A stretch of 64,000 nucleotides of DNA from Macropodus opercularis (GCA_030770545.1 CM061107.1:1948001-2012000); one strand, 5' to 3'. Shown: positions 34,101 to 48,703, counted from the first letter of the stretch. Notes: a model not told the origin generated them from the letters alone. Numbers and translations are program-made.

Positions 34101-36049
34101 TAAAGTCAGGGGCGGTGGGATGGTGAAGGACGGGTAACTGATAACAGATTAGAGTCATTAGTCTCAGGTGCAGGCTGCGTTGACACGCCAGCATGTTGCA
34201 TCCAGAGCTAATTGCCCCGCGGCTGGTGCAGTCACTGAGGCCTATTGTTCCAGGGCTGCTGCATGTCCCAGTCTGGTCATTAAAGAAATCACTAGGCTCC
34301 AGACAGACAAAAAGATGGCATCAGACAGCAGAAATGAAGCCATTGCTCAACGTCAGTGGGACGTCTCACGTTTGGAGCGTCCACGACATGGGTCTGGTGT
34401 TCTGAAAGTCAACATTCAGCCATGAAGTGCTCCCATGCGTCCGGTTTGGTTAATGCTTCAAACCCTTGGGCAGTCGACGAGTTCTGGCTCGTTTGGGCTG
34501 AAACGGTTCTGGTTTTATATGTGCAGACAGACTAGAAGGACTTCTTTAAACAAACGCGGACTGAGGAAGGAATGTCTGCCGCGGCAGCAGGCGCTATTGA
34601 TGCGCTCGCTACGAAATGATGGAGAGTCATTACTGGCAGCACCAGGAATTGTCGATGACAGTCGTGTTGTGTGGGGATCAATACGTGCTCTGGCTTTACT
34701 CTCTACTGAGATAACGGTCAATGCAGCGGGTCCCGGGGAAACGCTTCTCATTAACAGACGCTAGCTTTTAATGAAGTCCCATCTCATTAAGATGGATGAA
34801 AAGAATTGATCCACCTCTTGCCCGTTGCCTGTTTGACCTTTGACCTCGACTTACAGTGGTTAAACTGTAAACCATCCGTTGCCGTTTCTTTTGAGGTCTG
34901 CCGCTCTGCATCTGTCACTGTAGGCCCACACGTGCAGCAGGAGGAGGGAGAGCAGAGGGACCGGGTGGAAGATGAGGAGGGAAGACTGGAGCGTGAAGAC
35001 AATAATGAGATGAGGAAGGAGAAGCGTAAGACATGGCCAGTGGGTGATGCCAGTGCTCATCAGGCCCTGTGGAAACCTGCCTACACTGGTCCGTCCTCCC
35101 TGGTGACCGGCTGTAGCCTGCAGGAAGTAGTGACAAATGACTGACAGCGCCAGCACCTTAAGGTCCACGTTAAGGGACTTGAGCAAGGTGCTCAGTGGTC
35201 ATTACAGAGGCGCAGAGCCACTCTCTGTGCTCTCATTTCACCTCTTTATATGCTAACGACTGTGCGAAGCCGTCCGACGAGCTAATCTGTAACAGCTTGG
35301 CCGATCGGTGAGTTATTTGCCTGCCTTGTTGCCGCTCAGCAGGAGCTCCCTGGTGCCAGGGGTGGGTTTTGAAGGTGGCAGGTGGACAGCAGGGCCCTTT
35401 GGTTCCTGTCCTGTCACCTCATCTCTTTCATCAGACTGTGGACACCAGCTGTGTCCCACTTCCACATGTCACGACCCCAAGATAGCCACCGTGGAGAGGT
35501 CGCGTTGCCTCGTTCAGATGAGCAGCAGAAAAACACCATTGGTTGATGTCAGATAGGGAGAAATTTGAGCTGAGGTTGGACTGAGGAACAGGAGAGAAAA
35601 ATCCAATGAAACCTCAGCAGCATTTATACAATGATGCCGTGAATAATGAACAATCAAGATAAATACACTGATGATTAACAGCATAGGCATTAAAAGCCAT
35701 TTTTAAGGAGGCCAACACCATTTAGTTACAGAGAAAGATCCTTTAATCCAGGGAGTAGATGTTTACTGACGTAATGGTGTCTCAAATGTGGCCCAAAGTT
35801 GAAAGGCAAGCAAAACCGTATTCACAAACACCAAGTGGTACCAAGTACGCACGAATATACACACAAACCAGGAGCGAGCTGCCTGGTTCTCCTCCAGTTC
35901 TCCTGCTGCTCATCACGGTTTGTGTTTTACAGAAGTAACACTCTACTGACCTTTACTTCATTCATCCTTATTCCTTAAACACGAGTCAGATCTGCTCACC
36001 ATTACTCAAGTTGCTGTGCAAATGTTATTTAAGGTCATACTATATTTAA

Positions 36050-36640
36050 ATGGCTCATCATTTAAAAACAAACTCGTTGTATTAGAGTTAAGAACCAAGT
36101 CAAATGCAAATTACAGTCTATTTCTTGAGAGAACTCCAGTAAATCACTTGGGGATATTTGGATGCTAATGTGAGTAAGCGGAATGAAAAGGTTATCCCCC
36201 ACAAGTGCCCTAATCCACAGCAATCACCTCAAATGAACCAACTTTCCACTGGAGACAGTGGCTCAACAATGGGGCTCAGCTTCCTTTAAAGTAACACGAA
36301 ATCAGTCATTCTGTCATTAATGAGCCGTTGTAAAAACACATTGTCTCTGCCAGTGGGAATGAGGAGTTTCAGGGGCGAGGGGAGCAGAAACTCTCTTCCT
36401 GCTCCTCCTCTTCAAGCCTCTTCAGCCATGGCTCCAATTAGACCATGCATCTCAGAAAGGAAATAATTGGGCTTTCACCTAATAAAGGATGAGACACGAA
36501 GCTTCTGGGCTGTTGTCAGGAGAGCTGGAACGGTAGAAGGTTTAGAGAGACGCTGGCCTTAGATATGCTCTCTCACCAGGGCCAGTAAAAGAGCAACATG
36601 GCAGATTGATCAGGCCTAATGGACGGGTTCTATGACCGAC
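36050..36640. promoter_or_regulatory. Candidate conserved non-coding block
   Basis: Low-CpG, AT-rich sequence with a perfect POU octamer (36104-36111) and repeated homeodomain-type cores: GCTAATG, TCATTAATGAG, CAATTAGAC and ATAATTGGG. No coding potential. Regulatory function is inferred from composition and motif density. Confidence 0.25.
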
Positions 36641-37698
36641 GCATTTCATTCGTTATCCTCTCATGGAGAACAGCAAAGTGCTTTCACATGCAGTAAATCT
36701 GTGCATGAGGAGGACGAGCTTCTGAAGCCGCTCAGTTTTCACTTTTCTTTCTAGAAATATTAACAGTTCATCCACTTGAAACTGAACGTTAGTCACTAAT
36801 TAGAGTCAATTTAGCGTATTTGTGCAGGGGAACAACACTTACATGCTGATAAATGATGCAGTGAGCATGTTTGCCTTCTTTACCTCAACCCAGAGACACG
36901 AGCCAAGACCAACACTGAGGGACATGCTTTGATTGTTATGCTTGGTGAACGGCTTTAGAGCTCCATCAATCTTAGACGCGGCCTGTAAAAACTAGACCCT
37001 GGAAATACTGAAAACCTGGCACAGCCACAAAACTGAACAAACTATTTGCACTTATCGGTAATGAGAGGACACGGCTGCAGACGTCATGGAATGTCAGCGC
37101 GCTGGGGTTGATGAGGGCAGGAAACCCCAAACAGGGATAAGGCTAAGTGCAAATAAATCTCCTTCAAGCAGCTACGCGCCGGACAAAGGGCTGCTGTGCG
37201 GCTTGTTGCTTTTAGCTTCGGATGAGAAATGATCACTTATCGTTTGCGTATCAGCTAAAATTATTCGCGCTCACCTTTTAATTAGCGCGTGTCACTCATG
37301 TGGTGCATATTAGCCAAATTATGACACAGTTGAAAGCAGCATAGAATTTACTAGCATGAGGATCTGACTGAGCACAAAGGCTGCAGACTGATTGTTGTTC
37401 ATGTGATTGCGCGGCTTGATTCCAGTCAGAGCCTTAAAGCACTACGGAGGACTTTAAAATGGGGGGTAAAGTCATAGACCGATACGTCCGTAGTCTGCTG
37501 TCTCATTTATTAGCACTAGGCCTTGAAGGCAACGTTCTTGACCAGAAAGCTGAGGCATATTGTAAATTGTTAACCACTTGTGCTGAGCCTTACTGGAGGC
37601 AGAGTTCAGCTGTGTTTGGTGATGATTTGATTGATGCTTGTCCTAATCCCCATCTCCACCCACATGCACACTCACTCTCTCTTCTTTTGTCACTGCAG

Positions 37699-37795
37699 CC
37701 TAAGGAAGAATCAAAGAGCGCATTGAACGGACCTGAAGTGCCAGCACACCCCGTTGCACATGAAAAACTGCTAGGTTCCTTTGGGGCCTTGAGAG
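37699..37795 (+). other. Exon-like segment with consensus splice sites, unidentified
   Basis: 97 nt between a strong acceptor (T/C-rich run ending CACTGCAG at 37698) and a donor AG|GTAAGC. The frame is open through the segment and upstream to an ATG at 37459, giving 115 codons in all. A further 39-codon frame with a good ATG context (ACAATGG) follows at 37853-37972. I recognise no protein family. It may be an unannotated gene, a degraded mobile element or chance. Confidence 0.2.
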
Positions 37796-40700
37796 GTAAG
37801 CCCTGAACTTTGAGGTCCCCATTGTCCCAGTGCACTTTGACACAAGGCAACAATGGAGGCCCTATCTGCAGCTCTAACGCAAGCTCAGGAGAAGGGGCAG
37901 CAAAGCATTCAACCTGTCATTAACCCCTCTGCCTGGTTCTGGAAACCAGAGAATGAGGTAGTTCCACCGTAACACCCTGCCCTACACCCCCCCAACCCAC
38001 CCACTACCCTCCAGCAGTACAACCCCCTTTTGTCCCATTGTGTCATAAGTGATGGATTCTGGCGCATGGGAAGAAAATGAGGGCCATAGAGAGTCCCGTA
38101 GGCTTGATTGGCAACTTTGGATATGCAAACTGTCAAGAGCGAAGGCAGGAATAACTAGGGTACACCTAAATTGGCTGCTACCAAAAGAAGAGAGGGCAAG
38201 GGGCACAGTGTTGACACATCATCGTAATGATAAAGAACCAAGTCCCTAAAGAGAAGCCTTGTGTGTAGCTTGGCCTTTTCTCTGGTGGGTTAACCTGATC
38301 TCCTGTGAATGCTGATGGAGGATCACGCAGACATTTTTGGGGGGTGTAGGGAAGGCTGACAGTATTTACGGAGGCCTCTTTTGAAGCGAAAGGGGCATTA
38401 TAAATGCTAAATACCAAGCCGGGCCCAGCTGATCACCATAGCCTCCGGCAATCAATAAGTGAATGGAGACCAGGTGGTGACGGTGCCATTCAGCAGACGA
38501 AGAGGAGGACTTTTACCGAGGGGGCAGGAGAGAACACACAATAGAGGCCGAAACTGGGAGACCATAAAAGCGATCGGAAGGTCTTGAACACATCAGCGGC
38601 AAAGGCTTTGATGAAAAGCCAAGACGGAGGAGGATCAATAGATTTATAGGACGTCAAAGCCCAGAGGGGAGACGAGATCAGCAAAGGTTGTTTATGTCCG
38701 AACATCACAGACATTTTCAAACACACATTCCTCCTTTTGGTTTGGGTCTAGTACCTTGAAATACGCTGAAACGACGTCGCTCCTCAGCCACTCGTGAGCT
38801 CTCATGTTCCATCTAACCAGGACTAGAGTCCATCTAGCGAACCATTTCGGCCATCGCATGCGAGAGCTTACCTTTAGTTACAGCTTGGAGGAGAGTCTCT
38901 GGGCTTTCACGTCAAAATGAGAGGACACGCGAGTGGGATGTCACGAGCACCTTCCTACGCAGGTTCCCTGGGGGTGAGAGGAAAACAGGGTCATCATACA
39001 TGTTGTTGAGAGACTCACCACAAACTTGATCCACCTGCAAGATGTTAGTGCTGTTTTAATAGTGAAACAGATTCCACCTGTTCTTTGAAAACGCTAACGT
39101 ATTAACGGCTCCACTTTGCCAGACGGTTGCCGTGTCTAATGTGATCCAGGTACGGATTCAGCCTTCACTTCGGTCTAATCCTTGTGCACTTGATACTTTC
39201 TTATGTGTAACTGTAATGCAAACATCATGTAGAGGCCTGCAGAGCTGCTTAATGTGATTGCAAAACGAGTGGGAGGCAAACATTAAAAGATAAGCTCTGC
39301 CCGTAAACCGTTTCACATTAATATGGATCAGGTGGAATCCCCTTTCTTCTCATTCAAGGGAGCTGCATCCCATGAAAAGACGGGTGAGCGAGGATTTAGC
39401 ATCCATGCCGACTGGGGACCCGCATGAAACTATAAACTCGAGTGTTTTGTATTTAACGTTTTGGTTTAATGTGTTTTTAAGTGTGCCAGGGTACTTGAAT
39501 GCAGCACTGCCATATGCTGGTTGCCTTGTTCTAGTTAATCAAATGATAAATCACCAGTGCAGCAAACCAGCTGCTGTATGCTACAGCTCCACTCATCTGG
39601 ACTGATGTACAGACGCAGAGCAAAGAGAGACACGGACAGTTTTCATATGTGAGCACAGGATGATGTCTTCATGTTCAACCGTCGCTCGTCTCTTAATTGT
39701 CGTTCATAAGTTGCAGACTGCAAATGTTTACTCTTGGCGTATTGAACGTAAGCGTCACTCGTCTTCCGTGTGCTTAGTTTTAAGTCAGCGTGTTCCACTG
39801 CTTGTTGAGGTCCCCTTTGGATTACGTGGTTTTTAATTGAGGCTACATCGTGGGAATGATCTCGGCCGTTTTCATCTGCTGAACGTTAATCACACACTGT
39901 GTGGCTTTAATTACCGTCATGCTGCAGGCGGCTGTATTTTAATTAATTAGCGTTCTATTGTTAATAACGCCGTCTCTGTTGACGGTGAGTGATACTGTGG
40001 CAAAAGGATGTTAAAAATTATAAACGACTGTCAAGGCGGGATTGTTCACATAAAACAACCCTGCTGAAAGTGGGTTAAAGGTTTCATCCATCCAGGAAGC
40101 GACACCAGCGCCAAGAAGCAGGTCGTGAACAAGTCTGGCTTTTCCTGAGCCGGCAAGTAATACAAAAAGTATAATGCAGCAGTTTCCTAAAATGACTTTG
40201 CTTAACCTCAGGGGATCCGAAAGTCCTCAGGTCTATGAAGTTCACAGCATTTGCCCGTTAATTAACCTGGACTAAGGAGTGTTTGACGGTGAACCTCAGA
40301 GCTGTGGGTGCAGACGAGCCAACGCTCCCGGTGAGCCTGTAATTACAACGTTCTCAGATTTCTCCCCTCTTGAGTGCGAGTTATGGGCTAGAATTTAAAT
40401 AATCTATCATTTAGCTTCCAAGAGGGGGCTCAGTATCACAGGAAGGAGTGGAGGGAGCAAGTTATCCCCAAACCTACTGCTGTGCTTCAAGATGCAGATC
40501 TATTCACAGCACGTCAGTGGATCATAGGATGCTATATTCTCCCACGATTTAGAGGCAGTGATCACATGTCAGGTGACACAAGACGAAACAGAGAGCGGCT
40601 GAAAGCTGTCGTAGCGCCAGCGTTTCTTCTCTCGGCAGCTCTGACAGGGAATCATCTTTGAGTTTCAGTGTTTTTTAGCCCGGTGACGTTGCTGCTTCTC

Positions 40701-43512
40701 CTCATTATTCTGGATGTGTTTGATGTTTCTATAAATAAAACCGAAGGAGTTGGTGCAAATACAAGCTGTAACTTGTTCACTTCTGCAGTCGGCACAGACA
40801 CGATAAACACTGGTTTGTCTCTGTGAAAGCGCTGCAGTTTCACGGGACGGACACGTGGCAGCGAGGCAGCGCTGCAGCTTCCTGATGGAAGAGGAGATTT
40901 GGAAGATGCAAAAGAAGCCGAGGCTTCTCCACAACCTTCAAAAGCCTGGATTCACCAGCAAATAATGGAATATTAACGATAAAGTATTAATACAACGGCC
41001 AATTATTATTAGTATTAAAAAGCACGAAGCGCTTGTGATCAGAGTCAGTGCCACCCTGCAGCAGCTACGGCGCTAACGCCACATGATGTTCGCCATTGCT
41101 GGAACACGTGGGCTAAACGAAGCCAGTAACCGCTGCAGGTCCCGACAGCTTCTGCAGAAAGGTTTCGCAACGTTTGCAGAAACCACAAACGCGACCATTT
41201 GTGAGTTTTGGGAAATTGTGAAGTAGGGTGGAATGTTTCGTTTCCACTTTCTGGCCTTGATTAGATCTACATTTCAAAGTAAATACTCTAGTGCTAACCC
41301 CAAATTATGTTTGGCTCTCAAATTAGCCAGATTCTCACACATCCATCAGGCTGTACACAGTGAAAAAAGTCCAAATCAAATCCACGTTTCTGAAGGTTTT
41401 TGTGGCGTAGAGGTGGGGAACTAAACTCATGACTACGTTTTTCTCACTAGGCATTTGTTCACGCTCCCTCCGCTGGGCCTGCACTGAGTCATGAGAGGCT
41501 TCTTCGTTATCTGCTGAATGCTGGCTTCATTTGCCTGCTCAGCCCTGCCTTGTTTGAGGGGATTTCAGGGCCACGATTGCTAATCCCAACTTTGAACATG
41601 AATCGGCGTCCAGGGGGAAGGCCTCCTGGATTCTCAGCCTCTTTCTTATGATAATGGTCCAATCAGTACGGCCGGAATGATGAAAATGCCAGCCGGCTTA
41701 TCTCAGTGGGACAGCTTGGCGGCGGGGAGGGTGGCCTGTCAGAAAGACAACCAGAACGTGTTTGGAACTGAGGATGGAGGCTCTCATTTCTGCTGGTTAC
41801 GTACATGTGCTTGTTTGCGTCTGCGTAACCAGGTAAATCAGATAAAAAGACGCTGAATGCGTTTGCTCGATTGCACCTGGACACGTGGGCTTGAATCGCC
41901 TCGGCCCGCGCTGACCTTTACTTCCTGTCACTGCCGTTATGGGTACGACAACAGGTGCCTTTGGTCATCGTTAGCAGGCGATGCCAGGGTTTAGTCACAC
42001 TTGGCACGGATGTAACGTGTTAACTATCAGAAAGGTGGAAGTTCCTGCCAGCTGGGCAGGAGCAGAGGATGGACTGGATGGGAACTGGCTGTGTGTCCAT
42101 CGCTGTACATGAGAGCTTGAGTTACAGTGACGGCATGAGGCCAGATTATGGGGCTAAGCAGGGGGCACTGTCTGTCTCTGCGCTGGTACTGGGAGAGGAC
42201 GGGCTGGGCTGGACCAGCTGTTCCTGGCTGCTCGGCACCAGACAATCAGGCGTCCTGCAAACTGCACGAGTGGGTTTTGGCGTCCGTGTTAATGTTTGTC
42301 TGGTTGGAGAGCGTGATCCAGTTTGGGCGCTCGATGTCCACTTACAAACCTCTGCTAGTGTCCCCACGGCTGAAGTAATAAGGGGCCATTATCTCTGGAG
42401 ATAAGAGAAGCCCAGGCTCCAGGGAAGCAGGGCCTCAAACTTTCCTCCTTCTGCAGAACAGTGTGTCGTTCACAAAGCCTGGCACGAACACGTCACCTTA
42501 TGCCTCAGTCACTGCACAATGACGTCATCCTGTGGCGTCACGTGGCCTGACGAGCATTAAACTCTCTGGGAACAAGGTTTTCCCACGAAAGCCCCAAATT
42601 TATTCAACGTCCGTTTTTATAGAAATATTAGCTTTTAAGCACAAGCTTTGTTTTGTTTAAAATCGAGTAAATGACACTAACACACAACGCTAACAGGTAA
42701 GAAGTAAAGAAAAGCTGAGGACAAACAGTGTGAACATCTGGCTAATCAATCCTGGCTCACAGGAGCCGTAGGATGATTCACTCTGCCTGCCGCCTTCCGG
42801 CTCAGGCCCGGGACGAACCCGAACTGGTGTCTGGCTGCTTCCTGACTGTACGTGGTGAAATAGAAAAGACAGGTGTGTCTGAGGCTTGACTTTCCATGAC
42901 GCAGGGAGCGAAGGGGTCAGTGTCTGTCGCTCCGCTGTGAACGCTCATCAATCACATGCATCCGTCGAGCCGCACGAGGCACCTGCCACACTCGGAGTTA
43001 CTGAAACCAAAAGGCTGGACAGCACGGGCACATCTGCAGCCACCCAACACACTGACCCCCAAGACCTCCAACAGCTGGAGCCACGTGAAACCTCTAAACA
43101 CTCAGACCTCCTCCAAACCCCACCCAACACTCGCAGGAGTCTGAATCCGTGAGCTCATCCATCAGCGATTCCTTTTCATTTGTCGTGTCAAACACCAACG
43201 TCGCCGTGTTTTGCTCCGCCGAGCTTCTTCCGCTGACATTAAGGGGGGATTCTCCACGGTGCCGCCGGTCTTACCACGCCCCACATGCACAGCTTGGTGG
43301 GGGGAGAAAAGAACACGTCCCTGCCTCTGAGAGCTGCAAGCAGGTGTAAAAACAAGCCAGTTGTGAGGAGGAGGGACAAGCACAAAACAAGGAAGAGGAA
43401 AGGAGGAGGGTAAGGTGAGGGAAGCCATGCTCCAGTTACGGCTGTGGGTTTAGGCTGTGGCTCCTTCATGTGGCACAGGCCCATTAATCATCGCTGTTCA
43501 CTGACAGGTTCT

Positions 43513-43515
<3 letters not shown>

Positions 43516-43562
<47 letters not shown>
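43516..43562 (+). repeat. (CA)n microsatellite
   Basis: About 23 uninterrupted CA dinucleotides. It inflates open frames on both strands in this area. Confidence 0.95.
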
Positions 43563-43564
<2 letters not shown>

Positions 43565-46500
43565 GTACCCAACGTGCCCGAATTCTACCCAAACACAGCC
43601 CATCAAAACCTGGACTCATCCATCTTATGCCTCCGTCGATCTGCTCATCCATCTCCTCGTCTCCCTGCCAACTGCTCATCAGGCATCCGTGCGCCTTCAT
43701 TTCTTCCTCGGCATGACAGCTGTTGAAGGAGAACACAGGCTCCACATCGCGCCAGAGCAAATAAACTTTGGGGTGAAATGCTAAATAAACTGTGAAATGA
43801 CGGCGAAACGAAACAGAAATGTGAAACAATAAGCAGATTTCCCAGTAAACACGCTGAGCAGAGCAAGGACTTTTTGACAGAGGATGGAAACATGAAATCA
43901 TATTTAGCTCTTGTCGAACCTGGTGCAGCCGGAGCACAGATCCCATTTCGAACTGTGCATACAAGTGAGCGTGAGGACATCTGTCACGAATGACACTCGT
44001 ACAAACTAAATTCCCTCCAAGTGAAGCACGTTGGCAGCCGACGAAGTGAACACAAACAATGTTCGCAGAGATTCATGGCAACTTTAATTACTGTGATTTC
44101 TTTCAATGCGACATGAGCTAAACGTGTCTGGAATTAAGTATCAGTGAGTCAGTGAAACGTGTGACGTCCATGTGCCACTTTTTACGGCCCTCAGCCATTT
44201 CCCCTCTTAAGAGACATTAAATACTTCAATGTGTAATGGCCGCGGCGGCCACCAGGGGCTGTCGACTCCACAGGTTCCCCCCATGAAAGCAGAAAGTCTC
44301 CAAAGCTTCAGCTGGCAAACACCGGCTTCCCGTGACAAAGGATTAGAGCCCGAATCTACTGGAGAACACTTCACTAATGAATTCATCCAAAATTCTGACT
44401 GCGTAAGAAAACGGACTGAAGAGACATTTAACTCGTGAAACACAGCAACCGCAGTTTTCCACATTATTCTGTGTGTGTGTGTCCTGTTTAAAAGACACTG
44501 ACAACGTCTCAACTGCATTAAAGCAATAATACTAATAAATCAACTGTCTGCACATTCAGGGGGTGGTGTCAGTTACGACATTTGCCCAAAGTGCAGCTGT
44601 CAATGTAAACAGTGCACAAGGTCAGATTTTCAAAATAAGTTGCCCTTTTTTGGTGGATAAGTGAGGCTGAAGGCATAAAGGGTGACCGCAGAGTGGCAGG
44701 AAAAGCTGTGGGCCGAGAAGGAAGAGCATCTCACGGTGAGAGAAATGAAGCGTTTGCAGAATGAAAGCATGGCGTAGAATAAAACAGATTAATGGATGAG
44801 GAGAAAACCTCAGCAGCATTAAACAGCGTTCTGGATACAGAAATACGTGCGCTGAAGGCAAGAGGTGGTTCGATGCCAGAGCAGAGGAGGGGAAGGGTGG
44901 CGACGCAGCCAAGAACGCTCCGAAGACGAGTCTACCCATCACCGAAGCAGAGAAACGCCACAACTCAGCGACCTCACGGGCATGTTTCCTCCTCTGCCTC
45001 TCACTTTGCTGTGGGAGGAATTATAGGTGAGGATTAATGAGGTGAGTGTTTCCTGCTTTTTTTATTACCGTCTGCCGATTGGAAGGAATTTCACTGGGGG
45101 AGAGAAGCAAAACAGGGAGAGGGAATTAGAAAAACGCCTCCAAGGGATGCGAGTGCTAATTGTTTCCTATTTAACCAAATGAGTTAACAACTTCGAGGGC
45201 TGTGAAAATATGACTCAGATAAAATATGAAAGCGACGTGATGACTCTGTGTAATGAAGCCCCGGGGGGTCGCTGAGGTCCCGCCTGCAAATGTTCTGCTC
45301 AGTCTAAGAACAACCAGATGTTTTGATGCAGAAACATGGCGGAGAACGCAGATATTCATGAAGACCTGGTTCATCAGGACGCGAAGCAGATGTCATCACC
45401 ATCATCACGAGGACTGAGAAGTTAGTGAAGACCCAACTATTAACGCAATACGAGGCTAAACTAGTTCTGGCTTTGACTTTGCTTTCGACAACAGAGGGGG
45501 AGAAAAAAAAACTTGGCTTAAAAGCCATCTCTCTTTTTGCCAGCATTATTACATGTGCAAAAATCACCATCAAACTGGATTAGGCCAATAGGATTGCGAT
45601 GCTCGCCTTTGATCTGCCAGATTACAGTAAATCTTCCACGGCGCAGAGAGAAAAGTTAGCGAGAGAGAGAGAGAAAGGGAGACGGGAGGCGGGGATTCTG
45701 CAGGGGCCCGAAATCCATGCCGTCTCCCAGCTAAGCTGAATTTTTCCCCTCGCGCCTCATGCTCCCAGGAGATTTGGTGCAACTGTGATGTGTAAGTCCG
45801 AGGAGACACATTCGGGACAGTTGCTAATGTAGCTGCCGAGAAATTAAAAAAAAAAAATTAGAAGAAGAAGGGAGACGGAGATGGGGAGAGAAGAGGGAAA
45901 GAATGTGAAGAGACACTCTTCAGTAATGACGACCTCCATTTCAGATCCATCCAACCAAACCGTGTCTATGGAAAGAGATCAAATGTTTCTGAGATAAAAG
46001 CTGCAGCTCGACAAAACAGCACTTTGGCACCATTTCCCCCTAAACGCTTTAATCTATGATATGCTCATTTGATGTCGGGTGGGTGGGTGCAGGCCTTCCT
46101 CACTGCTACTTAACTAATCTAATGTATTAGATCCCCAGACGGCGTCAGAGTGTGGTTAGATTAGAGCCACTGTCTGTTCATCTGTGCGGATGAACAAGGC
46201 CTGATAATAGCTCTGCTAATTAACTCCAGGCTGCAGGAGGAGTCGGGACGAGAGCAGGCTCCTGCTTCATCACAGAACAAATGCAGTTCACCAAACCACC
46301 AGCTCCACCCTGCTCCCTCCCGCTCCACCGCCCAGCGATCGACGGCGACGGCGGAGGCCGGACAGAGAGGAAGAGGAGTCGGGGAACAAACGCGAGGGAG
46401 AAAGACGAGTCGAAGAGAGGTTTCGGGGCCAAAGCCTGCAGAGACCATTAATAATTGCTCAGAACCATGTCACCAGAAGCTTCGCCTCATTCCTGAGAGT

Positions 46501-48703
46501 CAGACGCTCCTACTGCAAGTGCTGCCCGAGTTCGTGTCTCTGGATTAAACATCCTCCTGATGCATTTAGGTCCTATCTTTATTTGTTAGGCGCCACTTTG
46601 TCGTTCTTATCCGTCCCTGCTCTGAGTGTGACTGGCCACAGTGCAGCTCTGGTAAAAAGCCGCTTTCAGAATCAGTCCGAACACACACTCGTTGTGCGTA
46701 ATCAGTCTGGCACAGGACGCTGACGTGAGCAGATGGCGTCACGTTGGCAGGGTTAGTGGACTACCTGGAGAACTGCCTGGCTTGACTCAGCAACACACAC
46801 ACGAAGGCGTCAGCACGAGGCTCTGTTGACCCCCCATCAGCTGTTGCCTGTCCAGTTACCTGAAGCATCGATCTGCAGCCGCTCCGTCATGAGCACAGGA
46901 AGAACAGGAGACCGTGCGTGTACGAGGAAGAGGCGGAGGGCGAGTGACGTCTTAGAGGGAGCTGACAGCGAGTTAAATGTGTGCACACTATTAATCAGAG
47001 GCATGAAGATGGCATTCAGACGTTAGTGATTCTCTAACAATGCACCAGACGGGAGGCAGGACCCACAGCAGCCCTTTCAGCGGTGGAGATGCCAACGTTA
47101 GCGCTGGACTGCAGTGACCCTTGTGTTACTGTACGGAGCCCGTTGCTTACATACAATAGTGATGACGGGAGCATTAAGAATCCTCACTTCTACTACATAT
47201 TCTGAATATACGTATCAGTGCTGGGGAAGCTGCCTGGGCCTTGAGAGTGAGAGATAAAACAGGCCGTTGATGCTCCGTGTTGGCAGCCTGTGGGTTTGGG
47301 TCTTAATCCGATGCAGGCGGGACGGCCAGGTCCTCATAAGGGCTCTTTTCATGGAGCTGGGGGGCCTGGTGCTTCCTGAGGTCTGGGGTGCAGGGACAAG
47401 CCCGCCCCCCGAGCTTCCCTCCTACCCCCATCCAGAGCCTAGTCATCCTCCTTCCACCCCTTTGTGGGGCTTTTCCACTTTGATTTCATGTTTGCCCATC
47501 TCATGGCTTTAAGACGGAGCGAGCAGAGACATTCCACAAAAGATCCCATGAGACGCTTCCCTCCCTCCGCTTCCTACACATTCACACAATAACACACATT
47601 TCTCCACACGGGCTACACAGACCTGCAGGTAAATGCTCCAACTATCACCTCTGCTCACACACATACCTTCAACTCGCCGGCTCTGCTGCTGCCCAGGGGA
47701 AAGAAGAGCTTGTGCCAGTTTGCAACAAACAAAGGCCTCATTCTGTCATTTTGTGTTTTGGGGCATTCAGGGCATTTCCTGCCTCCGACTGGTTACAGTG
47801 TATGTGTTTGTTTACCTGTCCACCGGAGAAGCAAACATGTGATGATACATCAACCCAGTGAACCCAACACTGTCACCACGCCCTGATGACGCAGCATCCG
47901 ACTACCGAGGGTCCCCTCAGCTGTGTACTTCTCCCCCACATAGGGAGCCTGCCCCTATCTGGGGGTCCCGGGGTGTCCCCCCTGGGAAGCCCCGGAGCTC
48001 TGGGTGTTAGTGTTGCCACTGGGGCTTTATAGACTCCCTACTGAGAGCATCTCCTTACAACACACAAAGAGAGGCATTTATCCCCAGGGTGACTGTGCTG
48101 ACCCCCTAAACTCACTCCCCCAAATCCGCCGGGCATAGACTGGCGGCTCCTTTCAGGGAGCCTTTCACCAGGCCTCACAAAGCGCCCTGGCCCACGAGCA
48201 AGCCTCCTAAGAAACGCATCACTTATCCACGGTTAGGAGCAGAGTAAATATAACAACGCAAAGAAACGCCAACACCGCGGAGGGAAACATATGATCCTGG
48301 TTTTGCAGCCTGGCTGAAAGGAGGGCGAATCACCTGCGTTGTAGTATAACCGCTGGCCACCTGGCGAACCCTGGAGACAGCAGACGAGACACAAACAGAG
48401 CTTCTCCGATGGGAAACCTACGATGCAGCGACCGCTCGTTCGCCATCAAAGGAGGAACGAAAAATCTATTTCCAGCCTCATCTTTGCAGCCCTTTCTCAT
48501 CGCCCATGCTCTCCCCATCCCCTAACCTTGTTCTCTCCTTTCAAACACATCTCCCTCCTTTCAGCCTCACTTCCTTTCCCAGTTTGTATTGTTGTTGTTG
48601 TTTCTTCCCCCATTCCTCCTCTCTCTTTCACGCAGCACTTTCAATTCCACCCCCTATTTTCTCCTCCAGCCTCTGTGTAGAGGAGCTGTTTCAACTTACA
48701 TGC
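43563..48703. other. Gene desert, part 2
   Basis: No gene supported. It contains a short (GA)n run at 45659-45674 and an A11 tract near 45848. From about 47380 to 48690 the + strand is markedly C/T-rich, with C-run hairpins near 47961-47985. Open frames lack splice context and family resemblance. Confidence 0.5.

Larger units (their letters stand above)
29240..43515. other. Gene desert downstream of pmp22, part 1
   Basis: No gene can be supported. Two segments look exon-like and are listed separately (30969-31142 and 37699-37972). Octamer motifs ATGCAAAT occur at 30519-30526 and 36104-36111. Blocks at about 32940-33130, 36050-36640 and 40370-40450 are AT-rich, poor in CpG and dense in TAAT-type motifs, as vertebrate conserved non-coding elements often are; this is a visual judgement only. 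Human PMP22 also borders a large gene-poor interval on this side. Confidence 0.45.

Noticed and set aside
43488..43964. 158-codon minus strand open frame
   Set aside because: Part of it is an artefact of the (CA)n microsatellite, read as alternating Val-Cys; the rest has no recognisable domain.
45845..45860. A11 tract as the tail of a retroposed element
   Set aside because: No SINE or LINE body, and no target-site duplication can be seen on its flanks.
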